Positions 32,921 to 41,550 of a stretch of 64,000 nucleotides of DNA are shown piece by piece (the stretch's first letter is position 1; the number at the start of each line of letters is the position of its first letter). The notes beneath the pieces are model-generated. The model saw only the letters and a program-made list of their open reading frames with translations, was not told the origin of the DNA and did no database searches. The stretch comes from Polynucleobacter sp. es-EL-1 (GTDB lineage Bacteria; Pseudomonadota; Gammaproteobacteria; Burkholderiales; Burkholderiaceae): contig NZ_CP061310.1 in the NCBI RefSeq assembly GCF_018687975.1, forward strand, positions 496,001 through 560,000, read 5' to 3'. A program made the position numbers and the translations under genes.

Positions 32921-33523
32921 CTATTCGGATTCGCTTAAGTGCTGAATAAGCTTATTAAACTTATTTTGGTCAAAGTGAAGATTATCAAAGCGTTTGGTAG
33001 ATGCATGGGTAGGAGGTTCGACTCTGCGCTTGATATATTCCCCCCAATGCGCAAGCTTCCATTCATCTCTGGGGTCAGCGCGTTTTTCCATACGCTGCTT
33101 CGCTTCATTCTCATCCAGATCAATCCACGCAATCCGAATGCTTGTCTCCTTGGGAATGCCTAATGCTTCTGGATCGAACATCTTGCCGCTTTGGATCTCT
33201 CTAGAAAAAGGGCCTACGAGAATGACATTGACTCCCAGCTGGAGATTTTCTTTAGCGATCGCAATAAGGCCCGAATACTCCCAATCTCGGAGATGCTTTA
33301 AGTAATAAGGACTGTCACGATCATTCGGATTATTGGTGGTGAGCTCCATGATGTGGGAGCTAAATGCGCCGTAGGCGGTATCTTTGTCCAAAAAGAAAAA
33401 ATCCTCCCCTGTTTTTTCCACGATGAGCGGCAATGCTTTTTTAGCTAGAGTGGATTTTCCAGTGCCGGCATGGCCTGCAAAGAGGATCAGGCGTGGGGCA
33501 GAAGGGGATAGTTTGCAGGTCAT
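32921..33523 (-). CDS. P-loop kinase-like ATPase (AAA_33/zeta-like)
   Basis: A 200-residue nucleotide-binding protein. Walker A is GHAGTGKST (about 17-25). A later DKDTAYG and the C-terminal IAWIDLDENEAKQRMEKRADPRDEWKL resemble small kinases such as chloramphenicol phosphotransferase, zeta-toxin or gluconate kinase folds. The substrate cannot be told from sequence. No antitoxin partner is adjacent, so a housekeeping small-molecule kinase is more likely than a toxin. Confidence 0.7.
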   Translation of the reverse strand: MTCKLSPSAPRLILFAGHAGTGKSTLAKKALPLIVEKTGEDFFFLDKDTAYGAFSSHIMELTTNNPNDRDSPYYLKHLRDWEYSGLIAIAKENLQLGVNVILVGPFSREIQSGKMFDPEALGIPKETSIRIAWIDLDENEAKQRMEKRADPRDEWKLAHWGEYIKRRVEPPTHASTKRFDNLHFDQNKFNKLIQHLSESE

Positions 33524-33624
33524 TAATCTCTTAGTTTGGCTGAAAAGCTTAAGTAAATTCTACTTCTTGATCCCATGTTTATTAGAAAAGTCAGCCCTTT
33601 TGATGAAGTGACGATAATGTCGCC

Positions 33625-35559
33625 ATGGCTTTAATCGTACTCACAGATGCAAAACTGGCTTTTGGCCACGTTGACCTCCTCGCCAACACCGCTTTTTCCC
33701 TCGAATCAGGGGAGCGGGTTGGCTTAATTGGCCGCAATGGCACTGGTAAATCTTCGCTACTGAAGATTCTCGCCGGCATTGAAAAAATGGATGATGGGCT
33801 ATTGCAGTATCAGCAAGGTCTACGGATTGCCTATGTGCCTCAGGAACCCACTTTTGAAGCCGAGGAAACCGTATTTGATGCTGTCTCTCAAGGCGTTGCT
33901 CAAGCAAAGGCATTGCGGGAAGAGTATGAAGCTCTGAGTATTGGAGAATGGGACGATGCTTCTCATCATTGCTTAGACGAAGTACAGTCACAATTAGAGG
34001 CGCTGAGCGGATGGAACTGGGAGCAACGGGTTCATGAAACTTTAGATCGCTTGCATTTAGATGCGGATGTCAAGATTAGCACTTTATCCGGCGGTACCAA
34101 AAAGCGAGTGGCCTTAGCGCGTGCGTTGGTAGAGATGCCGGATGTTCTTTTGCTTGATGAGCCGACCAACCATTTGGATTTAGATTCGATTGCTTGGTTA
34201 GAAGATTTGCTCAAGGAATACACAGGTTCTGTAATTTTGATTACCCATGATCGAGCCTTTTTAGACAATGTATGCACCCAAATTGTTGAACTTGATCGCG
34301 GTATTTTGCGAAGCTATCCCGGCAACTTCTCTGCATATGAAGTACTGAAAGACCAAGAGCTCAATGCGGAATCTCTTGCCAATGCTAGGGCGGATAAGCT
34401 GCTGGCCCAAGAAGAGGTTTGGATCCGAAAAGGGGTTGAAGCTAGGCGCACTAGAAGTGTGGCCAGAATCGCTCGCCTAGAAAATCTTCGGCAAAGTCGT
34501 GCACAGCGCCGTGATGCTATGGGCCAAGTCAAGCTTGCAGTATCAGCTGGTGACCGCAGTGGCAAGATTGTTGCGGATCTCCAGAATGTTTCTAAGTCTT
34601 ATGGTGACCGCGCCATTGTGAAGGACTTCACAGCAACCATTCTGCGAGGCGATAAGGTAGGCCTCTTGGGCCCCAATGGGGCTGGTAAAACTACTTTACT
34701 CAAGCTTATTTTGGGAACGATTGCGCCAGATGCCGGAACCGCAACGATGGGTACCCGAATCGAAGTAGCCTACTTTGATCAAATGCGTGAAGGTCTAGAT
34801 CTCAATGCTTCATTAGAGGATTACATTAGTCCAGGTAGCGAATGGATTGAGATCAACGGTAATAAGAAACATGTCAAAAGCTATTTGAGTGATTTTTTAT
34901 TTGCGCCTGAGCGTACCAATTCACCGGTGAGTACTTTATCTGGTGGAGAGCGAAATCGTCTGCTACTTGCAAGATTATTCGCTAGACCAGCAAACGTACT
35001 GGTGCTCGATGAGCCTACGAATGATTTGGATATTGATACTTTAGATTTGCTGGAGCAATTACTGCAAGACTACAAAGGAACAGTATTTTTAGTTAGTCAT
35101 GACCGCTACTTCTTAGACAACGTAGTGACTAGCATTATTGCTAACGAGGGTGATGGATTTTGGCGTGAGTATGAAGGCGGCTACGAAGATTGGAAAATTC
35201 AGAAAGCCCGTTCAGACAAGATACGCGCGGCCAATAGTGGCTCTAAATCCAATGACAGAGTAGAGGGAAAGGCTGAAGTTAAGTCTGAAGTAAAGACCGA
35301 AGCCAAGTCAGTTGTGGCCAAATCTAGCGTGCAAAAGCTCAATGGTAAGGAGCGTCAGGAATTAGAGATCCTACCTTCCCAAATTGAGACTTTGGAAACG
35401 GAGCAGGCTGATATTGGAATTGCGATGAGCAACCCCGATCTTTATAAGAATGAACCTGAGCTCGCTGCGAGTATGCAGGCCCGCTTAACTGAAATTACTG
35501 CCGATCTGGATATTAAGCTACAGCGGTGGGAGTATTTGTTGAGCCGATCTGAATCTTAG
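33625..35559 (+). CDS. uup: ABC-F ATPase Uup
   Basis: A 644-residue soluble protein with two ABC domains and no membrane segments. The first has Walker A GRNGTGKSS and signature LSGGTKKRVALARAL. The second has GPNGAGKTT and LSGGERNRLLLARLF. The P-site linker lies between them. The C-terminal Uup-type coiled coil (about 555-640, Lys/Glu rich, ending ITADLDIKLQRWEYL) supports Uup over EttA. ABC-F proteins act on stalled ribosomes and Uup binds branched DNA. It overlaps the convergent permease by 4 bases. Confidence 0.93.
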   Translation: MALIVLTDAKLAFGHVDLLANTAFSLESGERVGLIGRNGTGKSSLLKILAGIEKMDDGLLQYQQGLRIAYVPQEPTFEAEETVFDAVSQGVAQAKALREEYEALSIGEWDDASHHCLDEVQSQLEALSGWNWEQRVHETLDRLHLDADVKISTLSGGTKKRVALARALVEMPDVLLLDEPTNHLDLDSIAWLEDLLKEYTGSVILITHDRAFLDNVCTQIVELDRGILRSYPGNFSAYEVLKDQELNAESLANARADKLLAQEEVWIRKGVEARRTRSVARIARLENLRQSRAQRRDAMGQVKLAVSAGDRSGKIVADLQNVSKSYGDRAIVKDFTATILRGDKVGLLGPNGAGKTTLLKLILGTIAPDAGTATMGTRIEVAYFDQMREGLDLNASLEDYISPGSEWIEINGNKKHVKSYLSDFLFAPERTNSPVSTLSGGERNRLLLARLFARPANVLVLDEPTNDLDIDTLDLLEQLLQDYKGTVFLVSHDRYFLDNVVTSIIANEGDGFWREYEGGYEDWKIQKARSDKIRAANSGSKSNDRVEGKAEVKSEVKTEAKSVVAKSSVQKLNGKERQELEILPSQIETLETEQADIGIAMSNPDLYKNEPELAASMQARLTEITADLDIKLQRWEYLLSRSES

Positions 35560-36869
35560 AGTGAGCTTGAATGCTTGGATTTGAGCCTGGCAATACCTTC
35601 AATCAGGAATGATCCAGCCAAGGCAATCACTAGTGCGATGGCACTCGATGGTGAGTGTTCAATCGTATTGAGCATTAGCGCTGTAAACAGCGTCAAGTTA
35701 ATCGCAATGGCGCACCAAAGAATTTTGGGGTTCGCACCAGTCTTTTGAGAAACTCGAATATGGCCATAGGTAATGGCTGCATATACCAGTAAGAAAGCCA
35801 AACTAGCCATCTGACCAACTTCATTTAATGGGAACATGAGGGCTAAAGCAATCACACCAAAAGAGGAAATCGTCAGCGCGCGTAGTTTATTTTTCAGAAC
35901 GCTATCGCCCAAGGCGCTTGAAATCGAAGATTTCTTCGCTACATCGGCTGCAACATTAGAGGCAGCGAAAATGGTGGCATTGACTGCAGCCGCACAGGCT
36001 AATAGCGCAGAAATGCTAATCACTACAAAGCCAAGCTTACCGGCAACAATTTGAGCTGCTACTGCAAGAACATGACCGCTATGAAGTTGTATTGAATTAA
36101 GTGGCATCAGCAAAACAACAGCTGTGCTCACTGCAACATACGCAACAGTCACCAGAATCAAAGCAGAAAACATGGCTAGAGGCAATTCTTTTTGAGGGCT
36201 TTTCATGGCCGATGAAGAGTTGGTGACAACTCCAAAGCCTTGAAAATTTATATATAAAATTCCAGCGGCAACAGCGATGCCTTCAATTGAACCGCCGCCC
36301 ATCTGAAAAGTTGTGAAATCCGCTTGATGAAAACCCATTGCTGAAAACACCAACAAGCTGATCACCACTAAACCAATTGCAAAGGTCTCTGCTTTGCCAA
36401 CTAAGCTTGGTCCAAGCAAGTTAATAAATGTGCAGATTAAGATAAGCGCTGCTGTGATGCATTTGAGAGTGATCGGAGATAAGTTGCCCCCAAAAAGGCT
36501 ATTGGTGTATTCCACGAAGCCAGCGGCATACAGTGCAGCTGCAAACAGATAAGCAATGTACTGAAAAATATTAATTCCACCGGAAATCATTCCAGGGCCA
36601 AAGCTCATTACAGTAAAGGTTGCGCCTCCACCGCTACTTGGAAAGGCAGCGCCTAATTTTGCATATGAATAAACCGAGAATGAGGCAGCAATGGCCCCCA
36701 CCAGAAATGCGAGGGGGACATGTGTACCTGCATGTGAACTGGCTAGGCCTAAAAGGGAGTAGAGACCCGCACCCATCATTCCGCCAATTCCTAAGGCGGT
36801 AGCGGAAAATAAACTAATGTCCTTAGTTTGAGTTTGCTTGGGCTTTTGTTTTAGTAGGTCTGCGCTCAA
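35556..36869 (-). CDS. APC-family amino acid permease
   Basis: A 437-residue transporter with about 12 membrane segments. The helix 1 substrate motif GIGGMMGAGLYSLLG and the later PSSGGGATFTVMSFG are characteristic of the APC superfamily. The substrate is not predictable; amino acids or amines are likely. The start is TTG at 36869, 6 bases after the cbpM stop; no in-frame ATG precedes helix 1. It is probably cotranscribed with cbpAM. Confidence 0.85.
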   Translation of the reverse strand: MSADLLKQKPKQTQTKDISLFSATALGIGGMMGAGLYSLLGLASSHAGTHVPLAFLVGAIAASFSVYSYAKLGAAFPSSGGGATFTVMSFGPGMISGGINIFQYIAYLFAAALYAAGFVEYTNSLFGGNLSPITLKCITAALILICTFINLLGPSLVGKAETFAIGLVVISLLVFSAMGFHQADFTTFQMGGGSIEGIAVAAGILYINFQGFGVVTNSSSAMKSPQKELPLAMFSALILVTVAYVAVSTAVVLLMPLNSIQLHSGHVLAVAAQIVAGKLGFVVISISALLACAAAVNATIFAASNVAADVAKKSSISSALGDSVLKNKLRALTISSFGVIALALMFPLNEVGQMASLAFLLVYAAITYGHIRVSQKTGANPKILWCAIAINLTLFTALMLNTIEHSPSSAIALVIALAGSFLIEGIARLKSKHSSSL

Positions 36870-36875
36870 CAGAAA

Positions 36876-37193
36876 TTAACCTAAATTTTCACGATTTAAT
36901 TGACAGCGGAGTCGAGAAATCTCTTCCAAAAGGTCTAGGGCTAAGGCAACACCAGGGGTGTTGAGTTCTAAATCATTCGTAAGGCGAGCGGCAGTTTTAG
37001 CGCGGCGCAATGATTCACCACTAAAGCGCCAGTCCTCTGGCGAAGATCCTGCGGGGCTAAGAACGCCTTCAGAGACCCAAGACATAATGAGCTCTTCAGG
37101 GGTTCGAGCCGCCTGAGACAGCTCGACAATGCTCATGTGAACTTCATCTTCAACAATCGCACCTTCTATCCAAGTGATGTGAGTTTGTGTCAT
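36876..37193 (-). CDS. cbpM: Chaperone modulator CbpM
   Basis: A 105-residue MerR-like helix-turn-helix protein. The pattern VHMSIVELSQAARTPEELIMSWVSEGVLSPAGSSPEDWRFSGESLRRAKTAARLTNDLELNTPGVALALDLLEEI is that of CbpM. CbpM binds the J-domain of CbpA and inhibits its co-chaperone and DNA-binding activities. It starts 4 bases after cbpA ends, the standard pair order. Confidence 0.92.
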   Translation of the reverse strand: MTQTHITWIEGAIVEDEVHMSIVELSQAARTPEELIMSWVSEGVLSPAGSSPEDWRFSGESLRRAKTAARLTNDLELNTPGVALALDLLEEISRLRCQLNRENLG

Positions 37194-37197
37194 GTTC

Positions 37198-38157
37198 TTA
37201 TCCCTTCAAGTGAGCTCTAGGGTTGAAATCAAAAGCCTTTTCAAAGGTTTGATAGGCTTCTTTTTGGGCATCAGTATCTGCAGCGGGCAATGTAATGGTT
37301 GGAACTACATACAAATCACCTGCTTCTTTGCTAGGTATGCCTTTGCCCTTCAGGCGCATCTTGCGACCAGCAGCCGTGCCAGCGGGAATCTTGAGCTCCA
37401 GTGTTGATCCTGCGGGAGTTGGAATATTGACAGTGGCGCCCAAAGCGGCCTCCCAAGGGGCCAGTGGCAAATCGAAGTAAACATCTTTACCATCGACTCG
37501 ATAAATGGGGTTAGGGTGGAAGTCAATTTCTAGGTAGAGATCTCCTGCACCACCTTGTCCCATTCCTGGGCCACCTTGCCCAGCCAGGCGTAAATTTTGT
37601 CCGGCTTTAATGCCCTTAGGAATACTCACATCGAGTTTGCGTTCTTGTGTAGTGACGTGCCCACTTGGATCAAGGCTTGGCATGTGTAATGCGATCGTAC
37701 GCTTTGCACCGTTATAGGCATCAGCAAGATCAATCAAGATCTTGGCATGATGATCTTGACCCTTAAAGTTCATACCCTGACGTGGATCACCGCCACGACC
37801 ACCTTGGCGATGTTTGCCTCTTCCAAAGAGAGATTCAAAGAATTCACTTTGATCTCCATCATAAGCGCCACCAAAGCCGCCGTCGGAATATTCAAACCCT
37901 TCATTCCAATTGGGCGGTGGAGTAAAGTCTTGACCATTTTGCCAGTTGGCGCCCATACGATCGTAGGCTGCACGTTTTTCGGTATCCTTTAATACGGCAT
38001 AAGCTTCACCAACCGCCTTAAATTGCTCTTCTGCACCAGCCTCTTTATTGACATCTGGATGGTATTTGCGAGCCAGCTTACGATAGGCTGCCTTAATTTC
38101 GGCTTCAGTTGCGCTACGGGCGACACCGAGCGTTTCGTAGTAGTCCCTAAATTTCAT
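37198..38157 (-). CDS. cbpA: Curved-DNA-binding DnaJ-class co-chaperone CbpA
   Basis: A 319-residue J-protein. The J-domain (about 1-70) has the HPD triad in KYHPDVNKE. A Gly-rich region (about 90-135) follows. The C-terminal substrate-binding domains are present, and no zinc-finger cysteines are seen, distinguishing CbpA from DnaJ. It stimulates DnaK and can bind curved DNA. The start ATG 38157 gives MKFRDYYETLGV, the family N-terminus. cbpM follows. Confidence 0.95.
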   Translation of the reverse strand: MKFRDYYETLGVARSATEAEIKAAYRKLARKYHPDVNKEAGAEEQFKAVGEAYAVLKDTEKRAAYDRMGANWQNGQDFTPPPNWNEGFEYSDGGFGGAYDGDQSEFFESLFGRGKHRQGGRGGDPRQGMNFKGQDHHAKILIDLADAYNGAKRTIALHMPSLDPSGHVTTQERKLDVSIPKGIKAGQNLRLAGQGGPGMGQGGAGDLYLEIDFHPNPIYRVDGKDVYFDLPLAPWEAALGATVNIPTPAGSTLELKIPAGTAAGRKMRLKGKGIPSKEAGDLYVVPTITLPAADTDAQKEAYQTFEKAFDFNPRAHLKG

Positions 38158-38184
38158 ATTCCTGGTTCAGTCCTGTTGAATCAA

Positions 38185-38213
38185 TAAGCTTAATTCTACA
38201 GTTCTTAAGCTTA
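38185..38213. repeat. Perfect inverted repeat over the uxaA-type stop codon
   Basis: TAAGCTTAA (38185-38193) and TTAAGCTTA (38205-38213) are exact inverted copies around 11 bases. The right arm contains the stop codon of the dehydratase gene. It also lies 28 bases upstream of cbpA, so it could be a terminator or an operator. No T run follows. Confidence 0.5.
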
Positions 38214-39758
38214 GCTCATCACCCCAATTTGCCAGGGTACAAATTCATGGTCACCTAGCCCTAGTAACTCACTCTTAGAGCGCTCCCCAGAAGCAGTCCT
38301 GAGGAATAATTCAAAGATCTTTTGCCCCATTGCTTGAACGGAAATGGTGCCGTCTAAGATTTCTCCGCAATTGATATCCATATCTTCCGTGAGTCGCTGG
38401 TACATCGGAGTATTGGTTGCAAGCTTGATACAAGGGGCCGGCTTAGAGCCAAACATAGAGCCGCGTCCTGTAGTGAAGGCAATGAGATTGGCGCCACCAG
38501 CGATTTGCCCGGTTGCTGAAACTGGGTCAAAGCCAGGGGTATCCATAAAGACAAATCCTTTGGTAGTCACTGGTTCAGCGTAGCGATAAACCTCCATCAG
38601 CGGGCCCGTGCCACCTTTCATCGAGGAGCCAAGGGACTTCTCAAATATATTGGCTAGACCACCAATTTGATTGCCTGGGCTAACTTGTCCATTAATTTGA
38701 ACATCACGACCAACAGAGTATTCATCTTTCCACCAACGAATACGTTGAATGAGCTTTTCGCCAATCTCCTTGCTAGCTGCTCTGCGGGTTAAAGTGTGCT
38801 CGACCCCATAAATCTCAGGTGTCTCTGACAGAATGCCTGTTCCTCCATGGCGTGAGAGGATATCAATGGCAGCACCTAGTGCGGGATTAGCAGTAATCGA
38901 GGAGAAACCATCCGACCCACCGCATTGCAAGCCAACGCATAAATGACTTGCGGAAACAGTTTGACGTTTTGCTTTATTAGCCTCTGGCAATAGAGCTTTG
39001 ACCGCTTCAATGCCGGCCTCAATAGTTTTACGAGTTCCCCCAGTCTCTTGCATGATGAAGGTATGCAAGGTGGAGTTTTCCTGAAGGTTTTCCTGCTCCA
39101 TTAAACCCTTGAGCTGGTTGCGTTCGCAACCAAGGCCAATAATGAGAGCAGCAGCCAGATTGGGGTGCTGCGCATAGCCTGCCATCGTTCTTCGTAGTAA
39201 CTGCATAGGCTCGCCACTCATTTCCATGCCGCATCCAATGCCATGACTAAAGGCAACTACACCATCCACGTTTGGATAATCTTTTAAGCGCTCAGGTGTA
39301 AACCATTCTGCAATCTTATGAACTACTGTTGCTGAGCAATTGACTGTCGACAAAAGACCAATGAAATTACGGGTGCCTACTTTGCCATTAGCGCGCACAT
39401 AACCTCGAAATGTGGCACGTTCAGATTCAGGGAGTAGGGTAGTGGGCTGATACTCACTAGCGTAGGCGTAGTCCCGATCAAATTCACGAAACTCCATATT
39501 GTGGCTATGGACCATAGTCCCAGCCTCAATATCGGTATTGGCAAACCCAACAGTGACGTTGTATTTCAGAATCGGCTCACCTTTGAGAATTTTCTTTGCT
39601 GCAATCTTGTAGCCCGCAGGTACTTGACTGCGGCTAGTGAAATTTTCACTAGGCACTGATTCGCCAATGGCCACATCCACTCGAGCGACAACGATATTGT
39701 CATTGGGATGCAAACGAATAATAGGTCCGGCTAATGTTTTTTCAGAAGTTTCAATCAT
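38211..39758 (-). CDS. UxaA/GarD-type sugar-acid dehydratase (altronate/galactarate dehydratase family)
   Basis: A 515-residue protein. The N-terminal SAF-type domain (about 10-95) is followed by the large UxaA catalytic part. Typical segments are GYVRANGKVGTRNFIGLLSTVNCS, FSHGIGCGM, GLGCERNQ, LCVGLQCGGSDGFSSITANPALG and the C-terminal DINCGEILDGT. Cysteines in these motifs fit the family's metal site. Members dehydrate altronate, galactarate or related acids; the exact substrate is open. It is followed upstream by a 3-hydroxyacyl-CoA dehydrogenase-like gene, suggesting a hydroxy-acid route. Confidence 0.88.
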   Translation of the reverse strand: MIETSEKTLAGPIIRLHPNDNIVVARVDVAIGESVPSENFTSRSQVPAGYKIAAKKILKGEPILKYNVTVGFANTDIEAGTMVHSHNMEFREFDRDYAYASEYQPTTLLPESERATFRGYVRANGKVGTRNFIGLLSTVNCSATVVHKIAEWFTPERLKDYPNVDGVVAFSHGIGCGMEMSGEPMQLLRRTMAGYAQHPNLAAALIIGLGCERNQLKGLMEQENLQENSTLHTFIMQETGGTRKTIEAGIEAVKALLPEANKAKRQTVSASHLCVGLQCGGSDGFSSITANPALGAAIDILSRHGGTGILSETPEIYGVEHTLTRRAASKEIGEKLIQRIRWWKDEYSVGRDVQINGQVSPGNQIGGLANIFEKSLGSSMKGGTGPLMEVYRYAEPVTTKGFVFMDTPGFDPVSATGQIAGGANLIAFTTGRGSMFGSKPAPCIKLATNTPMYQRLTEDMDINCGEILDGTISVQAMGQKIFELFLRTASGERSKSELLGLGDHEFVPWQIGVMS

Positions 39759-39789
39759 GGGGTGCTCTCAGTAATTATTTTTTTATTGT

Positions 39790-40728
39790 TTATTTCATGT
39801 TCAGCACATCAAAAGCCGCTTTTAGTCTTTTGGAGTAAGAGTCTGATGTCTGCTCAATTTCATCTGGGGTCCATTTTCTAAAGCCTTCCCCTGCCTTCAT
39901 GCCGGTTTTGCCTTCATTCATAAGCTCTACTAGTTTTGGTGGGAGGGTAGTGATGTTAGATAAAGACGGATAGATTTCTTTTGCCGCATTAGCCATTCCA
40001 TCCCAGCCAGAAATTTCTTTTTGGGTCATGGGGCCTACCGCCGCATAACGAAATCCAAAGCTGTAGCGCACGGCATCATCAATATCTGCAGGGCTTGCAA
40101 TACCTTCTTCTACTAGAGATAGTGCCTCTCTCATTAAGGCATGCTGAATACGGTTGGCCAAAAATCCAGGAATATCTTTTTTAACCAAGACTGGTTTCTT
40201 ATTGATATCTCGATAGAGTTGGCAAACTTGTTCAGCAATGGCGGGATCTGTTTTTGCGCCGAGTACGATTTCTACCAAGGGAACCACTTGGGCAGGCATG
40301 AAGTAATGCGCACCCATCATGCGCTTGGCTGTCTTCAGACCTGCGGCAATTTTGCTAATAGGAAAACCAGAGCTATTGCTTCCAATCGGAATACCCTCGG
40401 GAACTTTTTCATCAAGATAGCTAAAGATTTCTTGCTTAAGCGCTAGATTCTCAGAGACAGTTTCAATAATGTACGAGCATTGAGCCCAGTTATCCCATTC
40501 ATTCAATACTGCGCTGACTTGTGCCGCTTCAATACTTGCCAGATCCTGTGATGTTTTCTCGCTGTGCAATCCAATGTTGATAGCCAGTGCAATCGCTTTT
40601 TTGAGGCAGGAATCAGATTTTTCTTTGCTTCTGCCTAGAATCGCTACAGGCATGCCATGAGATATAAACCCAGCTGCTATTCCAGCGGCCATGGTTCCTG
40701 TACCAATAATGCCAATATATTGATTCAT
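39790..40728 (-). CDS. 3-hydroxyacyl-CoA dehydrogenase family protein
   Basis: A 312-residue NAD-dependent dehydrogenase. The Rossmann motif IGIIGTGTMAAGIAAGF opens the chain. SNSSGFPISKIA, GAHYFMPAQVVPLVEIV (catalytic His-Glu pair) and PGFLANRIQHALMREALSLVEEGIASPADIDDAVRYSFGFR are diagnostic. Relatives of this single-domain type include carnitine and L-gulonate dehydrogenases, which act on free hydroxy acids. ATG 40728 with GGAAAA upstream is preferred over ATG 40752. It lies 31 bases before the UxaA-type gene. Confidence 0.86.
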   Translation of the reverse strand: MNQYIGIIGTGTMAAGIAAGFISHGMPVAILGRSKEKSDSCLKKAIALAINIGLHSEKTSQDLASIEAAQVSAVLNEWDNWAQCSYIIETVSENLALKQEIFSYLDEKVPEGIPIGSNSSGFPISKIAAGLKTAKRMMGAHYFMPAQVVPLVEIVLGAKTDPAIAEQVCQLYRDINKKPVLVKKDIPGFLANRIQHALMREALSLVEEGIASPADIDDAVRYSFGFRYAAVGPMTQKEISGWDGMANAAKEIYPSLSNITTLPPKLVELMNEGKTGMKAGEGFRKWTPDEIEQTSDSYSKRLKAAFDVLNMK

Positions 40729-40772
40729 GTATTTTCCATTGGGCGTATTCATTTTGTATTAAGGATATTTTC

Positions 40773-41477
40773 TTAAGAGCTAGTGAGATCAAACACTAAT
40801 AACTCAGCATTTTTCCCTTGAGATATTTGTAACAGTTTCTCATCCTCAATCAGGAGGGCATCACCAGCGCGAAGGACTGCCCCATTGATATTGATCTCAC
40901 CTTTGACAAGATGAGCATAGGCCTTGCGACGAGGATCTAGCTCTAAATGAGAGGATTCATTTCCATGAAAAAGCCCGCCATACATTTTGGCATCAGCATG
41001 GATTTTTACTGCATTGCCACCACCTTCGGATGAAGCTAGCAAGCAAAGCTTGCCCCGCTTGTCACTTTCGGTTATGGATTTTTGCTCATAGCTTGGCGCA
41101 ATCTCTAAGACATTGGGCTCAATCCAGATTTGTAAGAAGTGGGTAGCATGATCTTTGGCGTGATTAAATTCGCTGTGGGTAACCCCAGCTCCTGCACTCA
41201 TGCGCTGTATATCACCCGGTGGTATACCTTTAATGTTGCCCAGGCTATCCTCGTGAGCTAACTCGCCTGAAAGTACGTAGCTGATTATTTCCATGTTGCG
41301 GTGGCTGTGCTTGCCAAAGCCCATTCCCGCTGCCACCCGGTCTTCGTTTATCACCCGCAAATTCCCCCAGCCCATGAATTGGGGGTCGTGATAACCCGCG
41401 AAGGAGAAGGAGTGGAAGCTTTTAAGCCAGCCATGATCAGCATAACCGCGGTCTTGGGCTTTTCGGAGTGTCATCAT
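40773..41477 (-). CDS. Pirin family protein (YhhW-like)
   Basis: A 234-residue bicupin. The N-terminal cupin has the metal-binding pattern FGKHSHRNMEIISYVLSGELAHEDSLGN and the pirin motif GDIQRMSAGAGVTHSEFN. The second cupin has lost metal ligands, as usual in YhhW-type pirins. Such proteins can oxidise quercetin in vitro, but their cellular role is unclear. It is upstream of the dehydrogenase gene on the same strand, 44 bases away. Confidence 0.93.
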   Translation of the reverse strand: MMTLRKAQDRGYADHGWLKSFHSFSFAGYHDPQFMGWGNLRVINEDRVAAGMGFGKHSHRNMEIISYVLSGELAHEDSLGNIKGIPPGDIQRMSAGAGVTHSEFNHAKDHATHFLQIWIEPNVLEIAPSYEQKSITESDKRGKLCLLASSEGGGNAVKIHADAKMYGGLFHGNESSHLELDPRRKAYAHLVKGEININGAVLRAGDALLIEDEKLLQISQGKNAELLVFDLTSS

Positions 41478-41550
41478 AAAAGAGGTTCTTTTCTGAAACT
41501 AGATAAGCACATTATCATTAGCTTTTGACATATTTGCTGATTGGCCTTCC

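Noticed and set aside
32921..33523. Zeta-type toxin
   Set aside because: It has a P-loop kinase pattern but no epsilon-like antitoxin next to it, so a toxin label is not supported.
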